A stretch of 30,063 bases of DNA from Beroe ovata (GCA_946803715.1 CAMPET010000204.1:25373-55435); one strand, 5' to 3'; positions 1 to 13,206 are shown, numbered from the stretch's first letter. A program made the numbers and translations. The notes: generated by a model from the sequence alone, not told the origin.

Positions 1-44
1 TGTGTGGGTGTGTGGGTGTGGGTGTGTGGGTGTGGGTGTGTGTG
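1..44. repeat. (TG)n/(TGGG)n microsatellite at the left edge
   Basis: The window opens inside a TG-rich simple repeat interrupted by GG. Confidence 0.9.
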
Positions 45-515
45 ACAATAGAGGGGGAATTCTGGGGTGAAATGAGGAAGAGATGCAGCAACAATGGAGG
101 AAGGTCATCGATGTTGCCTACCTATCGCCAATAAATATGACATCATGGCGCAAGTGTGTTGTTGTCATGAACCATGTTGTCATTAACCAATAACCATGTT
201 GTCATGAAGCATGTTGAGATATGGAGATGATCTCATTGCAGAGTTCGATTGATAACATAATCAATGACATCATCCGCAAATCGGTCTCCTAAAACTCCTT
301 GCATGCACTTATATAAGACGGATCAAAACGTGGATCTGTAGGTGCACTGTGAGTGAAAAGGAGGAGGGGATATTATTCGTTGAAAATTATTTGAGAGATC
401 ACATACAAGTGACACAATCAGACAGCTGTAGGAGACCGGAATCCTCGTGGAATGAGCGTGAAATTATAGGGTGAGATATTTTTTACAAAAATCACCCCCG
501 GGGAGGAAGGATGAA

Positions 516-560
516 ACACACACATACACGCACATACACACACATACACACACATACACA
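516..560. repeat. (CA)n microsatellite, interrupted
   Basis: CACA runs interrupted at regular spacing by TA and CG, reading as ACACACAT-type units. Confidence 0.9.
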
Positions 561-793
561 GAAATGATGGGTGAAATTCTTGCTGATCATCTCGGAGCAC
601 ATGTAATGTGTGTGTATTTGTGTGCGTTTTGCCCCTTATCACTTCCCTCCCTTCCCTCTCTATATCACCCATCAAAAACTACAATTAGGGCACTTGGTAC
701 GATTCACCCTATCGTTTGCATGGCTGTAAAAACCCCCTCTGTCAGATGTGTCACCCTCAAAAACACACTTATATAAAAACCCTTCTGTGTGAA

Positions 794-811
794 TGTGTGT
801 GTGTGTGTGTG
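794..811. repeat. (TG)9 microsatellite
   Basis: Uninterrupted TG dinucleotide run. Confidence 0.85.
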
Positions 812-3640
812 ACGTCATATTTGTGATATCCATACTGATATACTGATAACGGAACTGATATGATTCGCAGAAATAGTTGATGACGTATTTGCACCTACTC
901 TCTAATCATAGCATGAGCTCCCATATGAATCAATGTCAACATGGTTCATTCCAAGACGCTATTATGAATGTGCAGTAGACTATGAAATAGGGCAAGGGGA
1001 AGCCACCCCAAATTCACACCGCAAAAACCGTTAATTAGAACTATAGTGTGACGAAACTACTTCTCCTTGGAGTTGACAGGGGTGAATTATGAAGGAGCAA
1101 TTTCCAAATATAGACACGTCGATCTTGCACTATCTATGCAGATTGCTGATGACAACGATAATCATGATAATGGTCATGGTCAAAAAGAATACACAACGAA
1201 TGCGATGAATCAAAAATAAGGAAATGGCTTCGTTCGAAACTTCGCGTTCGATCGCTGATACTTGGAGTGCATATGGTTTGGAATTAATTTTCAATTTTGA
1301 ATTTGAACCGTGAGCTAAACGTGAACCAATCAGTGATATATTGCGCAACATTCCTGCTCTAGCCAATCAACGAGCAGGAAATGTACTCATCATCCAATCA
1401 GCACCCTCTTCCACACACATGAATCTAATCATGGACTCAAGAGTTGACTCTCAAAAAGTGTATGTCTGAGAGCACACAATATATCATGCGTACTGAAATT
1501 GGATGGGGGACTGCAAAGTTGTTCCAATAACAACTACTAAATCAACAAATTGATCCCCGTTTTACCACGAGAATTTGAATTGCACCTCGACAAGTCCACT
1601 ATTGAGTGCATACTGTGATAACAATTGTATCAGGAGCTAGCTATTTGTGTGTGTTTGTGTGTGGTGAGAAAACTGTAATATTGCAGTCAGGTCTCAGAAG
1701 GAAAGATAATAGGGGGAATTGGGTGAGCTACTCAAAAACTGCATTCGCCTCGGAGCTATAACGTCTGGGAAAATAATTAACCTAGTATGTACGAGTCTAG
1801 AGTTATAAACGAGTCTAAATCAAGAAAAGAGAATTATCAGAAAAATAGATCCAGAAGTAAAATTCAACATAACCTAGATTCGAAGCAGCACCAGCATGTA
1901 TCAACCTACAATATTGATAATATCTAGATACAGCGAGGATATATATTTAAGTAGTTGAGAATCTTGCGGCCAATCGCTAACTCGAGGTACACGACTCTAT
2001 ATGACAGATCCCATGAATCCTTGTTAAACAGCCTGTCAGTGGTGATATCGGAAACTCGATAACGAGTGATATCCTGACAAAGAGCTCCCGGGGGTATGTT
2101 GAGGTCCAAAACTGAGGGGTGCACGCTGCGCAATGAGGTTCTCACGTCTCACCTGCGCGTAGGGTTGCTATATGAGCAGCAGGAATTTGTAAGCAAAGGT
2201 TGCAATGAGGTTGCTCTAATTAGGTTGCTAATGATGTTGTTCTGATATATGTGGGACTGCTGCAGTAACGGGGTGATATAGAAACGCATGGCGTGTGTTG
2301 AAAATGCAGGCTTTATATGTGCGCGACGAGGGATATAAAATGTGACATACAAACAAACACTTGTGCACGTGATGAAAATTCTGTCAGGGATAGAGGAAAG
2401 GGTATAAAGCGCGTGCGCGGCTCCCTTAATTACGAAACAGTCGGGTCTCACTCACATATAGAACTCAAATTGCAACCTTATTAACGTCCTCGTATATAGT
2501 GTGTTTCAGGAGAATTACCATTAATCAGCGAGCACTGCCGACTCTGCGCTATATAAATCCTGTCCTGCATTTCTGACAAGCGGGGTATAGGTACCTCACT
2601 AGCGGTAAATAATAAAACTATCGGCGAAAAATAGAAATTTGTCTCTTCTATTTGTACCTCAATATAAAACTAATAAACGTCGTGTCTTCCCATTGGTCGA
2701 GCTCGAATAACCTATATATCGCGGCAATAAATCACAGCGCTGGACCTCTGATTATCGGATATATGCACGTGCTAGACCACGGGTTTTGCGTTATATCGCT
2801 AGGGACATCTGCAGTTGTTATCGTGCTCTCAGGGCAACCGCAGGTTTTACATAGTTACATGCAGTTCAAAACACCACGCAGCACGTGCATTTTCGTGGGT
2901 TTTTGCTATCGGTAGATATCTCAATTCTTGTCCGGACCACGCCCTCTTTTCATATATTATCTCTGATTGTCTCATTTTAGACGCATCGCATACACCAATA
3001 AATCAGGTAAATTGCAATTCATTCCCCAAGCACATGCGCGTTACTGTGCAGTTGTCATGGTAACTTTATTGTTGCCGTGTATATCTGACAGGTGATGCAG
3101 ATTCTATCGGACCTGTCAGAACAAGAGATATGCTCGTATAGATGGACGAATTATAAACTGACTGGAGGTTAGCATGAAATAGCAAGGGATATACGCTGAT
3201 TTTGTTCCATATGCCGTAGTGTAACGCATGCTTTGATATAGTCACATAACAGTCGCGAACTTGTCATGTTGTATTGCAATTCGCGCTGCCTTAATGCTCG
3301 CATGGTTCAATAATAATCTAGACGTCTTTCAAACACGTCAAATGAGGTCATGATCAAGCACAGAATATAAAAAAGAGGGGTGTGGGATATAGTCGGACTC
3401 AAGCCGAATTAATATTTATCTCTCTGAAGCAGACACCTAACCCCAACAAAACTTAGCCCGGAAAATCCCCATAATTAGCAACAACACTGCCCATGATACC
3501 GAGAACATACTCACACATAGCGCGTCCAAACGGAGCTCAGCCTCGGTGGTGGACAGTCAAAACTTCGTCCATATAATCACGGCAGTCAAAAATATATAGT
3601 GGTCAAAAGATGAGTCTCGGTGTGCAGTGTTTGTGCAGGA

Positions 3641-3641
<1 letters not shown>

Positions 3642-3674
<33 letters not shown>
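3642..3674. repeat. (CA)n microsatellite, uninterrupted
   Basis: Perfect CA run of about 33 bp. Confidence 0.95.
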
Positions 3675-3676
<2 letters not shown>

Positions 3677-3766
3677 ATACTGGCGTTCATCATAAGGAGC
3701 TACATATTCCACATTGGTGGAGATGGTGTAATGGTGGTCACGTGATGCTGAAATGGTTACGGAGGT

Positions 3767-3780
3767 GTTGCTAGGGCAAC
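3767..3780. promoter_or_regulatory. RFX X-box-like site
   Basis: GTTGCTAGGGCAAC is a one-mismatch match to the RFX X-box consensus. It sits in a gene-free region, with a CACGTG motif about 28 bp upstream (3739). A related GTTGTCATGGTAAC is at 3051-3064. Confidence 0.35.
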
Positions 3781-5147
3781 CGCTAGAGAACATGAGAGAG
3801 AGAGGAAGTAAAGTACGCTCAGAATGGAGTTATGGACCGATCTTTACGGGATCTGCAGTGGTCAAAATATATGGCATTGTCACCGGTAAAAAACTCTCTC
3901 GGAAGAAAGAACATAAATTGAGATTGCACGCACATCGAAAGAACTATTATGTTTGAGTATGTAGAGGGTATGCGACTATAAGATGGGGCCTCAGAAATAT
4001 CAAAATTTCGCTAATTGTTGAACGCCACTATATTATAATTTGTGAGCACGCCATTGAAGCAGAGATGAGGGTAGAAATCATTTTTAAATTTGACCATTTT
4101 GATGCGTGTATGTGTGCGCTATGATGAATTTCATGAGAAAAAACCTCTGCCATTCTCTTTTTGTGGAGCGACTATATAGTTGGGGCATGCAAAGTATAAT
4201 TGCGAATCTATTGTTGTCGAGGGCTCGAGCACTGAGGGGTCGACCAAGGCGAAATATTCAAAATGTTATCACACCGCCATCTTCTTCGACCGACGAGCTC
4301 GACCAACATAATATATTTTTGAGCTCAATACTATATTTTATGCGATGCAGGATAGAGCAGGGCCTATACAGAACAGCATTGAGCATATAATATGGATGCA
4401 TCAAATGCAAATTTGGCGACCAAATTTTGCATGATTAGACCAAAAATCAAAGCGAAACTCAAGTATATTTTTACTCTGGACTACTATTGGTAAATAATGA
4501 TCCTTATATGATGCTCATCACTGGTGAGTGATGATGATAAAATGGCACTAATCTTGATTTTCCCTGTCACTTATCACTCCAAACGTCGCATGAAGCGTCC
4601 ACTTTCGTGTCGTGCGGTAAGGAATTGTCGTTCCGTGTGGAAGCAAGATTCGAAGAATTAGTGATTTAGGACTGGTTCATATAAGGCCCCATTTTTCAGG
4701 GGTGTCGCCCTCGCTTTAACAAGAGCCGCACTTTCAAAGTAAACCAAACTGCACTTCAGATCAAGAGTTGAGACCATTACCCCCTAGTATATGTTTCACA
4801 CCGTGTCACGTGATCAATATACCATATCGGGATGGTTCTATTGGTTCTGAGGACTAAAACTCCAAAGGACACCCTCATGTACTATTATATTCCTGACATG
4901 GAGACCTTTATACTATGGTGGGCATGTGTGTCTCTATCTGTGTCTCAAGAGAGGGGAGGAGTAGGGGGCACACGGTGTGTTATGGGGTGTATGATGAGAG
5001 ACTGTGGGGGTAGAGGGGTTACATGATAGGAGGAACTTTTGCACGGTTCAAAGTAATGCTTAATGCGGGGAACAGCTCACATATGTGGGGGAGGAGGAAA
5101 GTCTAGATTTCCTTCTATTAATCGAGGAACGTGTACAACTTTGAACG

Positions 5148-5322
5148 CGAGGGGGGGTGCTGCACTGACGAGGGGGGTGCTGCACTGACGAGGGGGGTGC
5201 TGCACTGACGAGGGGGGTGCTGCACTGACGAGGGGGGTGCTGCACTGACGAGGGGGTGCTGCAGTGACGAGGGGGGTGCTGCACTGAAGAGGGGTGCTGC
5301 ACTGACGGGGGGTGCTGCAAAA
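5148..5322. repeat. 20-bp G-rich minisatellite, about nine copies
   Basis: The unit GACGAGGGGGGTGCTGCACT repeats head to tail with a 20-bp period. Copies at 5160-5250 are essentially identical; the first and last copies vary in G-run length or by single substitutions. Each copy contributes one run of four to seven Gs, so several neighbouring copies could fold into a G-quadruplex. All three minus-strand frames stay open across the array, giving artefactual Ser/Pro/Ala repeat peptides. Confidence 0.9.
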
Positions 5323-5593
5323 TGGCCGGGGCCGGGAGCGAGGGTGCTCACTTTCATCGATGCATATTGTATACGTTGAGAAAAATGCAACCGACACTAT
5401 AAATTCTGCACTGAGTTGGGAGCGTGGAATAATGATAAAAATGGCATTCAAACTTTGTATGGAGGGGCTTTGTAACAAAAATTTTGCAGCACAATAAAAT
5501 ATATAGGACAACGATCAGAAAAGTGAACAAAAGACTAAAACCTGCTCAAACATACACACACGCGTTATACACGTAACGCAGGACAAAGCACAA

Positions 5594-5614
5594 AACACAC
5601 ACACACACACACNC
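5594..5614. repeat. (CA)n microsatellite containing an N
   Basis: A CA run ends with an undetermined base at 5613, suggesting a sequencing or consensus problem in the repeat. Confidence 0.9.
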
Positions 5615-5904
5615 AGATTCGTGTTTACCTGCAATAGTGACAATCAGCACAGGCAGAGCGCGAGCTTTGCTCGGACAGGAATTCCAGTCTCATTGCAATA
5701 ATTGTAAATGCAATTTCCCAGGAAATGCAATGCATCGAGCACTCGCATAAACTGGCGGGGCATATGTGTACGAGGCATCACACCAAATCTAATCACAATA
5801 TAGAATCCTGCCAGGCCACTGGTAGGATGTTGTCTATTTTTGCTGGTTGTCTCCCAGATTATACGCCCACACGACACACCCCTAAGCAACAATGTGAAAT
5901 AGAC

Positions 5905-6007
5905 ACAACACACACACACACCCACACCCACACCCACACACACTCACACACACACAAACACACACACACACACACACAAACACACACAATCACCCACACA
6001 CACACAA
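5905..6007. repeat. Long compound (CA)n/(CCCACA)n microsatellite
   Basis: About 100 bp of CA repeats with CCCACA, TCACA and AAACA interruptions. Confidence 0.95.
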
Positions 6008-6144
6008 TGTGTCAGAGCTGTGTGTGGCAGGTGGTGCATGGTCTCAGCGTGGTGTATGGTGCGCCGTATGGATTTCACAGCACCTCGACAATTTTCACAG
6101 ACCCGTCCACTGCCATGTTTTACCACGACGTCTGTAGTACCGGG

Positions 6145-6216
6145 CTTGAAGTAGAGGTGTTACCATGGTGTTACCATGGCATTAATAAGAGGTGTTACCA
6201 GGGTGTGTTACAATGG
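6145..6216. repeat. Short tandem repeat of GGTGTTACCATG-like units
   Basis: GTGTTACCATGG occurs twice in tandem (about 6158-6180), followed by GTGTTACCAGGG and GTGTTACAATGG variants. The TTACCATGG core resembles half of an X-box palindrome. Confidence 0.6.
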
Positions 6217-6652
6217 TGAACGTGGGAGTTCATCTAACGATAAATTGTGTCTGTGGAGACAAGAGCGTGAACGAAAGTGAAAAAGAAACGCCAGTGTCAG
6301 CTTCTGCTCTACCTCATTCTTGCTCAGACAAGAGAAACAGAGCACATAACTGCGGAGAATTGAAAGACTTAGACAGAAAATTTCTGAAAAGCGATGTTCT
6401 CAACGGTCTAAAATCCAGCACATACCCAGCTGTTTATTACATTGCACTCCTATATATCATAACGTCATAGACCAACAATGACCAAGAAGCTGAATAGTTG
6501 AATGTAAAACGCACAATATTAAGGTCAAGGTCTACAAAAGTGTCTTTTGTATACCTTTACCTGAGGTGGGAATAATACGTGGAATCTTATTCATAGGCTC
6601 CAGGAAGTCCACATGCAGCCTTGAGAGCGAGATGGCGTTTATTACAGATCAA

Positions 6653-6712
6653 TCATACACACATACACACATAGACAGACACACACCCATACACATAGAC
6701 AAGCACACATTC
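6653..6712. repeat. Interrupted CA/ATAC-rich simple repeat
   Basis: CACATA, CACA and CAGACA units in a degenerate tract. Confidence 0.75.
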
Positions 6713-7693
6713 AAATATACATACAATTAGATGGATGCATACATCGTATACATTCTGTGCAAGTGATTGTGTACATTATACACTCTGCTATACTCTACAC
6801 GCGAAACTTACACTCGCGGTCTGACACTTTAGTTGGTTGAATGAGGACTTCATATTGAAGATTTGATATGATTTTCGCACGTAAGTTTCTTACACCAGAT
6901 GCAATAATTCTTGGAAACAATACTGGATTTTTCATTCTCCTGCAGGTTAACCTGTAAACTCAAAACCTTCCACTATAAGGGACCGGTGCTATTCAATTCA
7001 ATTTCTAAACTTACACAATATGTCCTTCTGATTTTTCTCCACCTCTTGCCACATGCTCGCTCGGTATTGGTTGTTCCACAACACAATATAGACTTCTCAC
7101 GTGATCAGACACACACACTATGTAACATTGAAGCAGATGTTAAGTTGGATGCTTTAATCAGGTTACATAATGTTTGTTAAGTTAGATGTAATAATCACAT
7201 TAGAACAGAGTTGCAGGACTTTCTTTATCCGTGTGTGCGCGCGCACTTCCCCCAGTGTCGCGCACAATATGAGAAATGCGCGTGACCACACGCGTGACAA
7301 TCACATGACAACGCGCACGTGACGCGCCTAACAACGCACGTGCGAGGCATGCTGCCGCTTCATTGGTGGAGAGGGTTGTCATTGGAGTTCAAGCACTGGG
7401 GGAATATAATGTGAAATAATGGCGAGTATGCAGCTGTTGAGGAGATGGAAGGCCACATTCACTCTGTGCTTTGTTGTGTAGTATGGGGGAAGTGTCAACG
7501 CACACACACACGCACAGGGCGAGCATCGCTAGGAAAATATATTGTCCGAGAATTGCTAACACAATTAACGTTAATGTCATTATGCGAGTCAAGCTGTATA
7601 GATAATAGTTGAAAAGTCATCACAATAGGTTTTCCCGGCCCTGTAGCATGTGCAAAGTTCACTAGGTTAATGAGAGGGTACATAATGAGGAGC

Positions 7694-7712
7694 ACATGAT
7701 GAGTCATCATGT
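7694..7712. promoter_or_regulatory. 19-bp palindrome centred on an AP-1 site
   Basis: ACATGATGAGTCATCATGT is a perfect palindrome around a central G and contains TGAGTCA, the AP-1/bZIP consensus. No gene is recognised nearby. Confidence 0.4.
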
Positions 7713-8119
7713 CATGATGGTCAATATATTGCTGAAAAAACCATGCATCCGCGTATAAAAATCGATATCGAAAAGCCTTGAAAAATTTCAGGAAATAACA
7801 AAATTGGAAAGACCTATCATCCAAGAACTTCAACAAAGAGGGAAAAACTCTCCGTGGGAAACTCTAAAATTTAATCCATCTAACTTGAGTAAGCATTTTT
7901 CTGGAATATCATACACACAACGCGATAGCAGCTCAGTACAGAAATGCATGCGTGTAAGCACTTCATCAAAGAAAATAGCGTTTGTTGTGAATCCCTGTAA
8001 AATTTTGCGGATATATATACCCGTATGGGTTCAATTCTTCAAAAACGTGCATTTTCATATCAGGGACGAATAAGAGCCTGTCTGAGTATTAACCTATTAA
8101 GTAGCTTCTCGAGGACGAT

Positions 8120-8161
8120 GGGCGTGCAAATATTCATTCTGGGCGTGCAAATATTCATTCT
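8120..8161. repeat. Perfect 21-bp tandem duplication
   Basis: GGGCGTGCAAATATTCATTCT (positions 8120-8140) is repeated without spacing at 8141-8161; the core GTGCAAAT resembles an octamer/POU half-site. Confidence 0.85.
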
Positions 8162-9430
8162 CCAAGAGGGTCATCTACCATCTGATGCGTAGAAAAAGAT
8201 TCGATGAACCATAGATATTTTTGTGCGTGATATGATGCATTGTCGTCATGCATTCATGCATTATTATGAAGAACATGTCGAGAATAATTTCACTCGAAAA
8301 ATGGATCTCATCAATAATGCACGTCTCGAAAAGAAGAGGTAGGCCCAATGCAATAATCATGAATATCATCCTTGATAAAGTCTGTATTGACTAAATTTTC
8401 TTGACGTAGATTGTTTCTATAATAATCACTCATATCAGTATCTGAACCATGATGAACTAGCAAGCGTGAATTAGAATGAGGCAAGAACTATATTAAGCGG
8501 AATCATAATCTCTAGGTTTTTGCAGAGAGGTTTCTCTTGTGTGTCGAAGGTTTCGAAAGAAAAAAGGCACGAGAGATACAGTTTCAAAGGTGGATCAGAG
8601 TTTTTGCAGTGATGAAGTATATAATTGACTTTTGTACGTGTGCATGACTCTGGATCAAATTGAATCGCAACTCTCGTTATAAATAGGGGGCTTGGCTCCG
8701 CGTGTGCTATTACCTCTATAATCTTGTTATGGAATTTGCGATCATCCAGTGTGTTAAAAGGTGGATCAAAAGATCGTACTTTCAAAATCCTGGCCGTGGC
8801 CGAGGGAAAAACTCGCTAACACGACAGCAATGAGGATCTCAATCGCGAAAGGTTCCGAAACATGATGGATGTGTGTCAAGCTTGCCAACGTAAGCAAATC
8901 CCAGCCCAGGCGATGTCTAATTTAAACTGAAGAACTTTGACAATTGATTGCGAAGGAGAAATAATAATTAAAATGAATGGGAGACTTGATTGCTAATTAT
9001 ATATAAGAGCTGATGTTTTGAACTATGTGTGTGTTTCGTAAATTCACCTCTTCGCTTTGACAAAGAAATAAAGAACGATGTAGGAGTCTGGTTGCTCACA
9101 GGTTCCGGCCGCCTTAGGTGGGTAAAACACATCTAGCTCCACAATCAGAACAATCAAACTTGTTTCATTGTATGAGGGAGAGAGAGAGAGAGGGGTAAAA
9201 AAGGGGAGAGGTGAACGGGGGAGAGTGCAATGAGCTCGCTTTGTCTTGAAGAAAGGGTGACCTATATAAAATATATATATTGGGTGATTAATATATATAA
9301 AAGTTTTTCCATTGTCATACAGCCTATAACCCGCCGCGGTTTACCGATGAGTGGAGATAAAAGACCTTACACGCGACCGGGCCACAATGAGCAAGCAGTT
9401 TTTATTGTGCAGGGCGAGCAAAACACGAAT

Positions 9431-9497
9431 CACGTGACGTTTTCTTGCACCTCGGCAAAGACAATGACATCACGTGATGGAGTCACGTGTGCACGTG
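9431..9497. promoter_or_regulatory. Cluster of four CACGTG E-boxes
   Basis: CACGTG occurs at 9431, 9471, 9484 and 9492, within 67 bp. The first is followed by ACGT, giving CACGTGACGT, an E-box joined to a CRE-like half-site. No gene is recognised nearby, so the target is unknown. Confidence 0.4.
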
Positions 9498-12400
9498 CTG
9501 CAGTAGTGCGCGCGCGAGACAGAGATTTCCAGTCGTTAGTCTCCCCCCTCGCGCTTAAGTACTTACTCGAATAAGAGCGAAGAAAATGGGGTCGGGGGAG
9601 AGTAAAGGGAGAGGGGAGAAGGGGGGATTATGTGTGTCCTGTGCCAAGCAATTGCAAACCCTCATATTAAAGAATGTTTGGTTATACTTCAGCCGATAGA
9701 ATGCCCCAATAATATTTGTATCTCAGAGGCATGGAGAGGCATCGAGATCAGTATACTGATCATGATGGACAGTTGATATCACATTCCTAGCGATCATGAA
9801 TGATGATCAATGATCACGATACCGAAAAAATGAAGTGATAGGCGAGACTCATACCATAAATACGATTGAAAGTCCTTAGTGCACTGCCCGGATTAATAAT
9901 ATAGGGGGAGGGAGTGAGGGAGGGAGGGGGCTCGACAACGAAGTGAGCTTGAGAGATAATGCTGCTTGGGCAGTCAAATGTGTAGCACAAAAGACGATAA
10001 TTGGAATATAATTGGGCTCAGCTGTGAGAATGGTAGTTTAAGAGGTGTTTTGACTCGGTAACGCCACGTGCTGCAGTCGTAGTAAACGACGCGAATAATG
10101 ATAGTTGATGAAGGAGTAGTGTTTGTTCGGACATATGAGCTTCGCGAAGAGCAGCTACGATGGGGAATCTTTAATACGGTTCTGGGAAGTGTCGAGAAGT
10201 GGGGAAATAAACATAAATTTGTAGTTTAAATTGACAAGAATTGAATGGCAAGCAAATAATCATATCAGCAGGCAGCTGTGAAATGTGAAAGGTTGCGCGC
10301 TTGCACGTGCCCTGCATTACGATGACAAGAATATTAATCGGGTTAATGTGAAAAACTGAAAAACACACGTTTTCTGAGTGTCTAGTCCACCTGATAGCAC
10401 CCTGTAGGAAAAATCGTGAATAACCGTGTTTTGATTGGTAGATGAACGGATACATACAATCGATTAACGATAAAACACAGCCAGGTCTATGTGAAACACT
10501 AAATAACACCACATGTATAGTCTGTCATGTCATCTTAATCTGGCAGTTTTGGAGGGTTTTTCCATGCCCAAATAGTGCAGGAAATGTGATTGTGTAATTG
10601 AAAGTTTTCACTTGCTGCAGCAATCAACATGTGAGGAACGTTGAGTGTGAGTGACTGGGCTGTGTTGAGTTGTCATGGGAACTATCACAAATGCGGTTGT
10701 TGTCACACTGTCTAGATGCTTGACAATTAACATAGAGTCCGTCCCTAGAACTATATTTCCCAGGTAGACAATCAGGTTCCGTGAAAAATCCAGGAATTGA
10801 TAGAAGATAATGCGGTCCGATAAGAACCTCAACTACGAAATTTGGACTAATCGAAATTTAGATCGTCATTGCAATTTGAAAAGAGGGGAAAGCGAGGTTT
10901 TCCATGCTCTTAGAGCTGCGTCAGGTGAAACGTTGCACGCGTGTCTGGACTGTTGTAGTGTGTTCGTGTGAAACCATAGAGGGTATCAAAACCGGGCAAT
11001 TGAGTCAAAACATGCAAAGTATATATATATATAAATGGAGGGGGTGTTAACTTTGTTTAGTTTAAAACTGTGAAATCTCTCATACCAACCCTACAACACA
11101 CAACTGCATACATGTCTACATCTGTGAAAATTGATGTACGGGAATTGGACAGTGTTTAACTGTCTCAAGTGCAGGATTTTGATTCGACGAAGTCAGAATG
11201 ACATGTCAAATCAAGAACGATGGGAGGGGAAAACGGGAACGTGAAATGAAGGGCTGAGAGCGCGCATGAGCAGACAGTAACGCACGTGCAAGTTTTGTGT
11301 GCGCGGCACGACGCTGAGTCGATGACAAAAGGGTCCAATATGGTACCCTCTGATGGTTCTTGATCGTTGATTGCTCCATTCACATTCACACACGTATATT
11401 GGGGACACTATTTGCATAATGTAGAGAAATTTCACATCAATTTATCCTGTCAAAATGTCTGAACCAGGAATTTCGGCAGAAGTCATGAAATTTTCCCATC
11501 TCATGATATATAAGCTATTGCAGCACTATACAGCCTGTTATAATCCCATCTATCAAGGGATCCAGTTTACTAATACAGTGATGGCAGAGGTGGCATTATC
11601 ATAGACCACATATAACACCTGGTGCCACTAGCTGTCTCTGTGCATTGACAGTGTTTCAACTTCGTGGAACTATCTGGCTGTCCGAGCATGATTAGAAGAG
11701 AGAGAGAAACACTCTCAATCATGGCTAATTGTGCTACATCATCATCCTATGATAGAGACTGTTTCAATGGTGTTTTCATCACAATCATCAACGTGAACAC
11801 AGATTGCCAATTATTGAGAGCTCTTGAGCTGCATTGGTGATTATTATAATTTCACTGATCATAGCTGCGAGATGATGCCCTGCAAGTCATGGAAAGTACA
11901 CCGACCAATGAGCAACTCGTATTGGAGCACGTGACTGGTTTTCAACCAATCGGCGTGCAGCATTGAACTTCACATGATCACATGAAATGCAGGATCGAAC
12001 CAAATGCTCAGCGCGGTCACCAGCCCCCGTAGGGCTTGGGAGTGACTCCAGCGTACAAGAGCAGTAGTAATGACCGTGTGTGTGTGTGTGTTCTCGCCCC
12101 ATGTGGGAATGGGATCGATTAAAATAATTTGGGGGCAAAATCTACATTCGAACTCCATTCAGATTATTGATGGTGTGAATAGAATGAAAAACACACACAT
12201 ATGCGTGGTTCAGTAAACAAAGTCTACATATTTTACGGACATCCCTTGCCTATAATAATCGTAACCTGTGTAATGCTGATTTCATATTGTCATCATCCTC
12301 TGGAAAATTTTCAAACCTAAAAAGAGACGAATTTCACCCCTGCTCAGAGTTTTCGTCTCCATTAACCATTATATCAGCCCCAAACCTCAAGACACGACGT

Positions 12401-12704
12401 TGTTAACACACACGGCGTTTAATTGCAATAAACGTTTTCAAGGACGTTTAATGAGGCCCCTAAGACCGGGGCGTAGCGGTATAAACGGTGCTGTTATAAA
12501 CGAAGTTCAATCTCAGTTCGGGTGCATTAGGGAGGGGGATTATCACACCTTGTAATAATCATCATTGCTGTCTGGGAAAACGGATATAATAGATCAGTTC
12601 AAGCACTTGACTATCATGATCACTGCTTGCAATTAGTCAATTATAGCGTGAGAGCTGGTCCCCCCTCGCGCGCGCGCGACATATCACGAGTGCGGCAGTG
12701 CGGC

Positions 12705-12797
12705 CCACACACACACACAAACACACACACAAACACATACACGCCCACACACACACACACAAACACACACACANCACACACACACACACACAAACAC
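12705..12797. repeat. Compound (CA)n microsatellite containing an N
   Basis: CA runs are interrupted by AAACA and CGCCCA, with an undetermined base at 12774. A (CG)n patch (CGCGCGCGCG) lies just upstream at about 12667-12679. Confidence 0.92.
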
Positions 12798-13168
12798 TGC
12801 ACATATTACTGGAAGGGTGGGAAGACGTGAACTCTTGCTATTACTTATGTACAGTGGGAGTCGCTCATTGTGTTGGGACATAATAATATGGGAGAGAGCT
12901 TTTTCTGGAAAATATGTTATCGTAACAATGGCGAATACTGGTGCTGCAAAAAGTGCAGAAATCCGAGTGAATGGCCCGATAAAGATCGCAATGTATTCCG
13001 TAAAGATCACGATTGATACGCTGCAGACATTTCCCGCAGAGAGAATTATATTGCAACACGCACATCTGATGAGACAATAGCGAAGAGAGGGAATAAGTGA
13101 TCGTCCCGTTAGAAGGATCATTTGACGGGACAAGGAATGGTCGTATGGAGCGAAGGTGGAGATGTGGA

Positions 13169-13206
13169 GAATGAAAATACGGATTTTCAAGAATGAAAAT
13201 ACGGAT
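13169..13206. repeat. 16-bp direct repeat
   Basis: GAATGAAAATACGGAT occurs at 13169-13184 and 13191-13206. Confidence 0.8.

Larger units (their letters stand above)
45..5147. other. Gene-free stretch
   Basis: No open frame here shows a recognisable family, a signal peptide followed by a plausible body, or a series of phase-compatible exons. Apart from the listed simple repeats, it holds many TATATA/ATATAA patches between about 1900 and 3400, three GTTGTCAT repeats at about 160-205, and an 8-bp-arm palindrome (TCATCACT/AGTGATGA) at 4515-4534. Confidence 0.55.

Noticed and set aside
5060-5511. Minus-strand open frames with repeated Ser-Thr-Pro and Ser-Ala-Ala-Pro-Pro units
   Set aside because: They are the G-rich 20-bp minisatellite read in all three frames; no start context, splice structure or flanking coding signal supports a protein.
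5725-6219. A 164-codon plus-strand open frame
   Set aside because: A third of it is His-Thr from the CA repeat, and the rest shows no domain or splice-compatible neighbour.
9175-9192. (GA)n run as a regulatory GAGA element
   Set aside because: It is a short simple repeat with no gene nearby to regulate; not enough support to list as functional.
12455-12471. GCCCC-TAAGACC-GGGGC stem as a possible structured RNA
   Set aside because: A 5-bp stem is expected by chance, and no surrounding conserved structure was visible.
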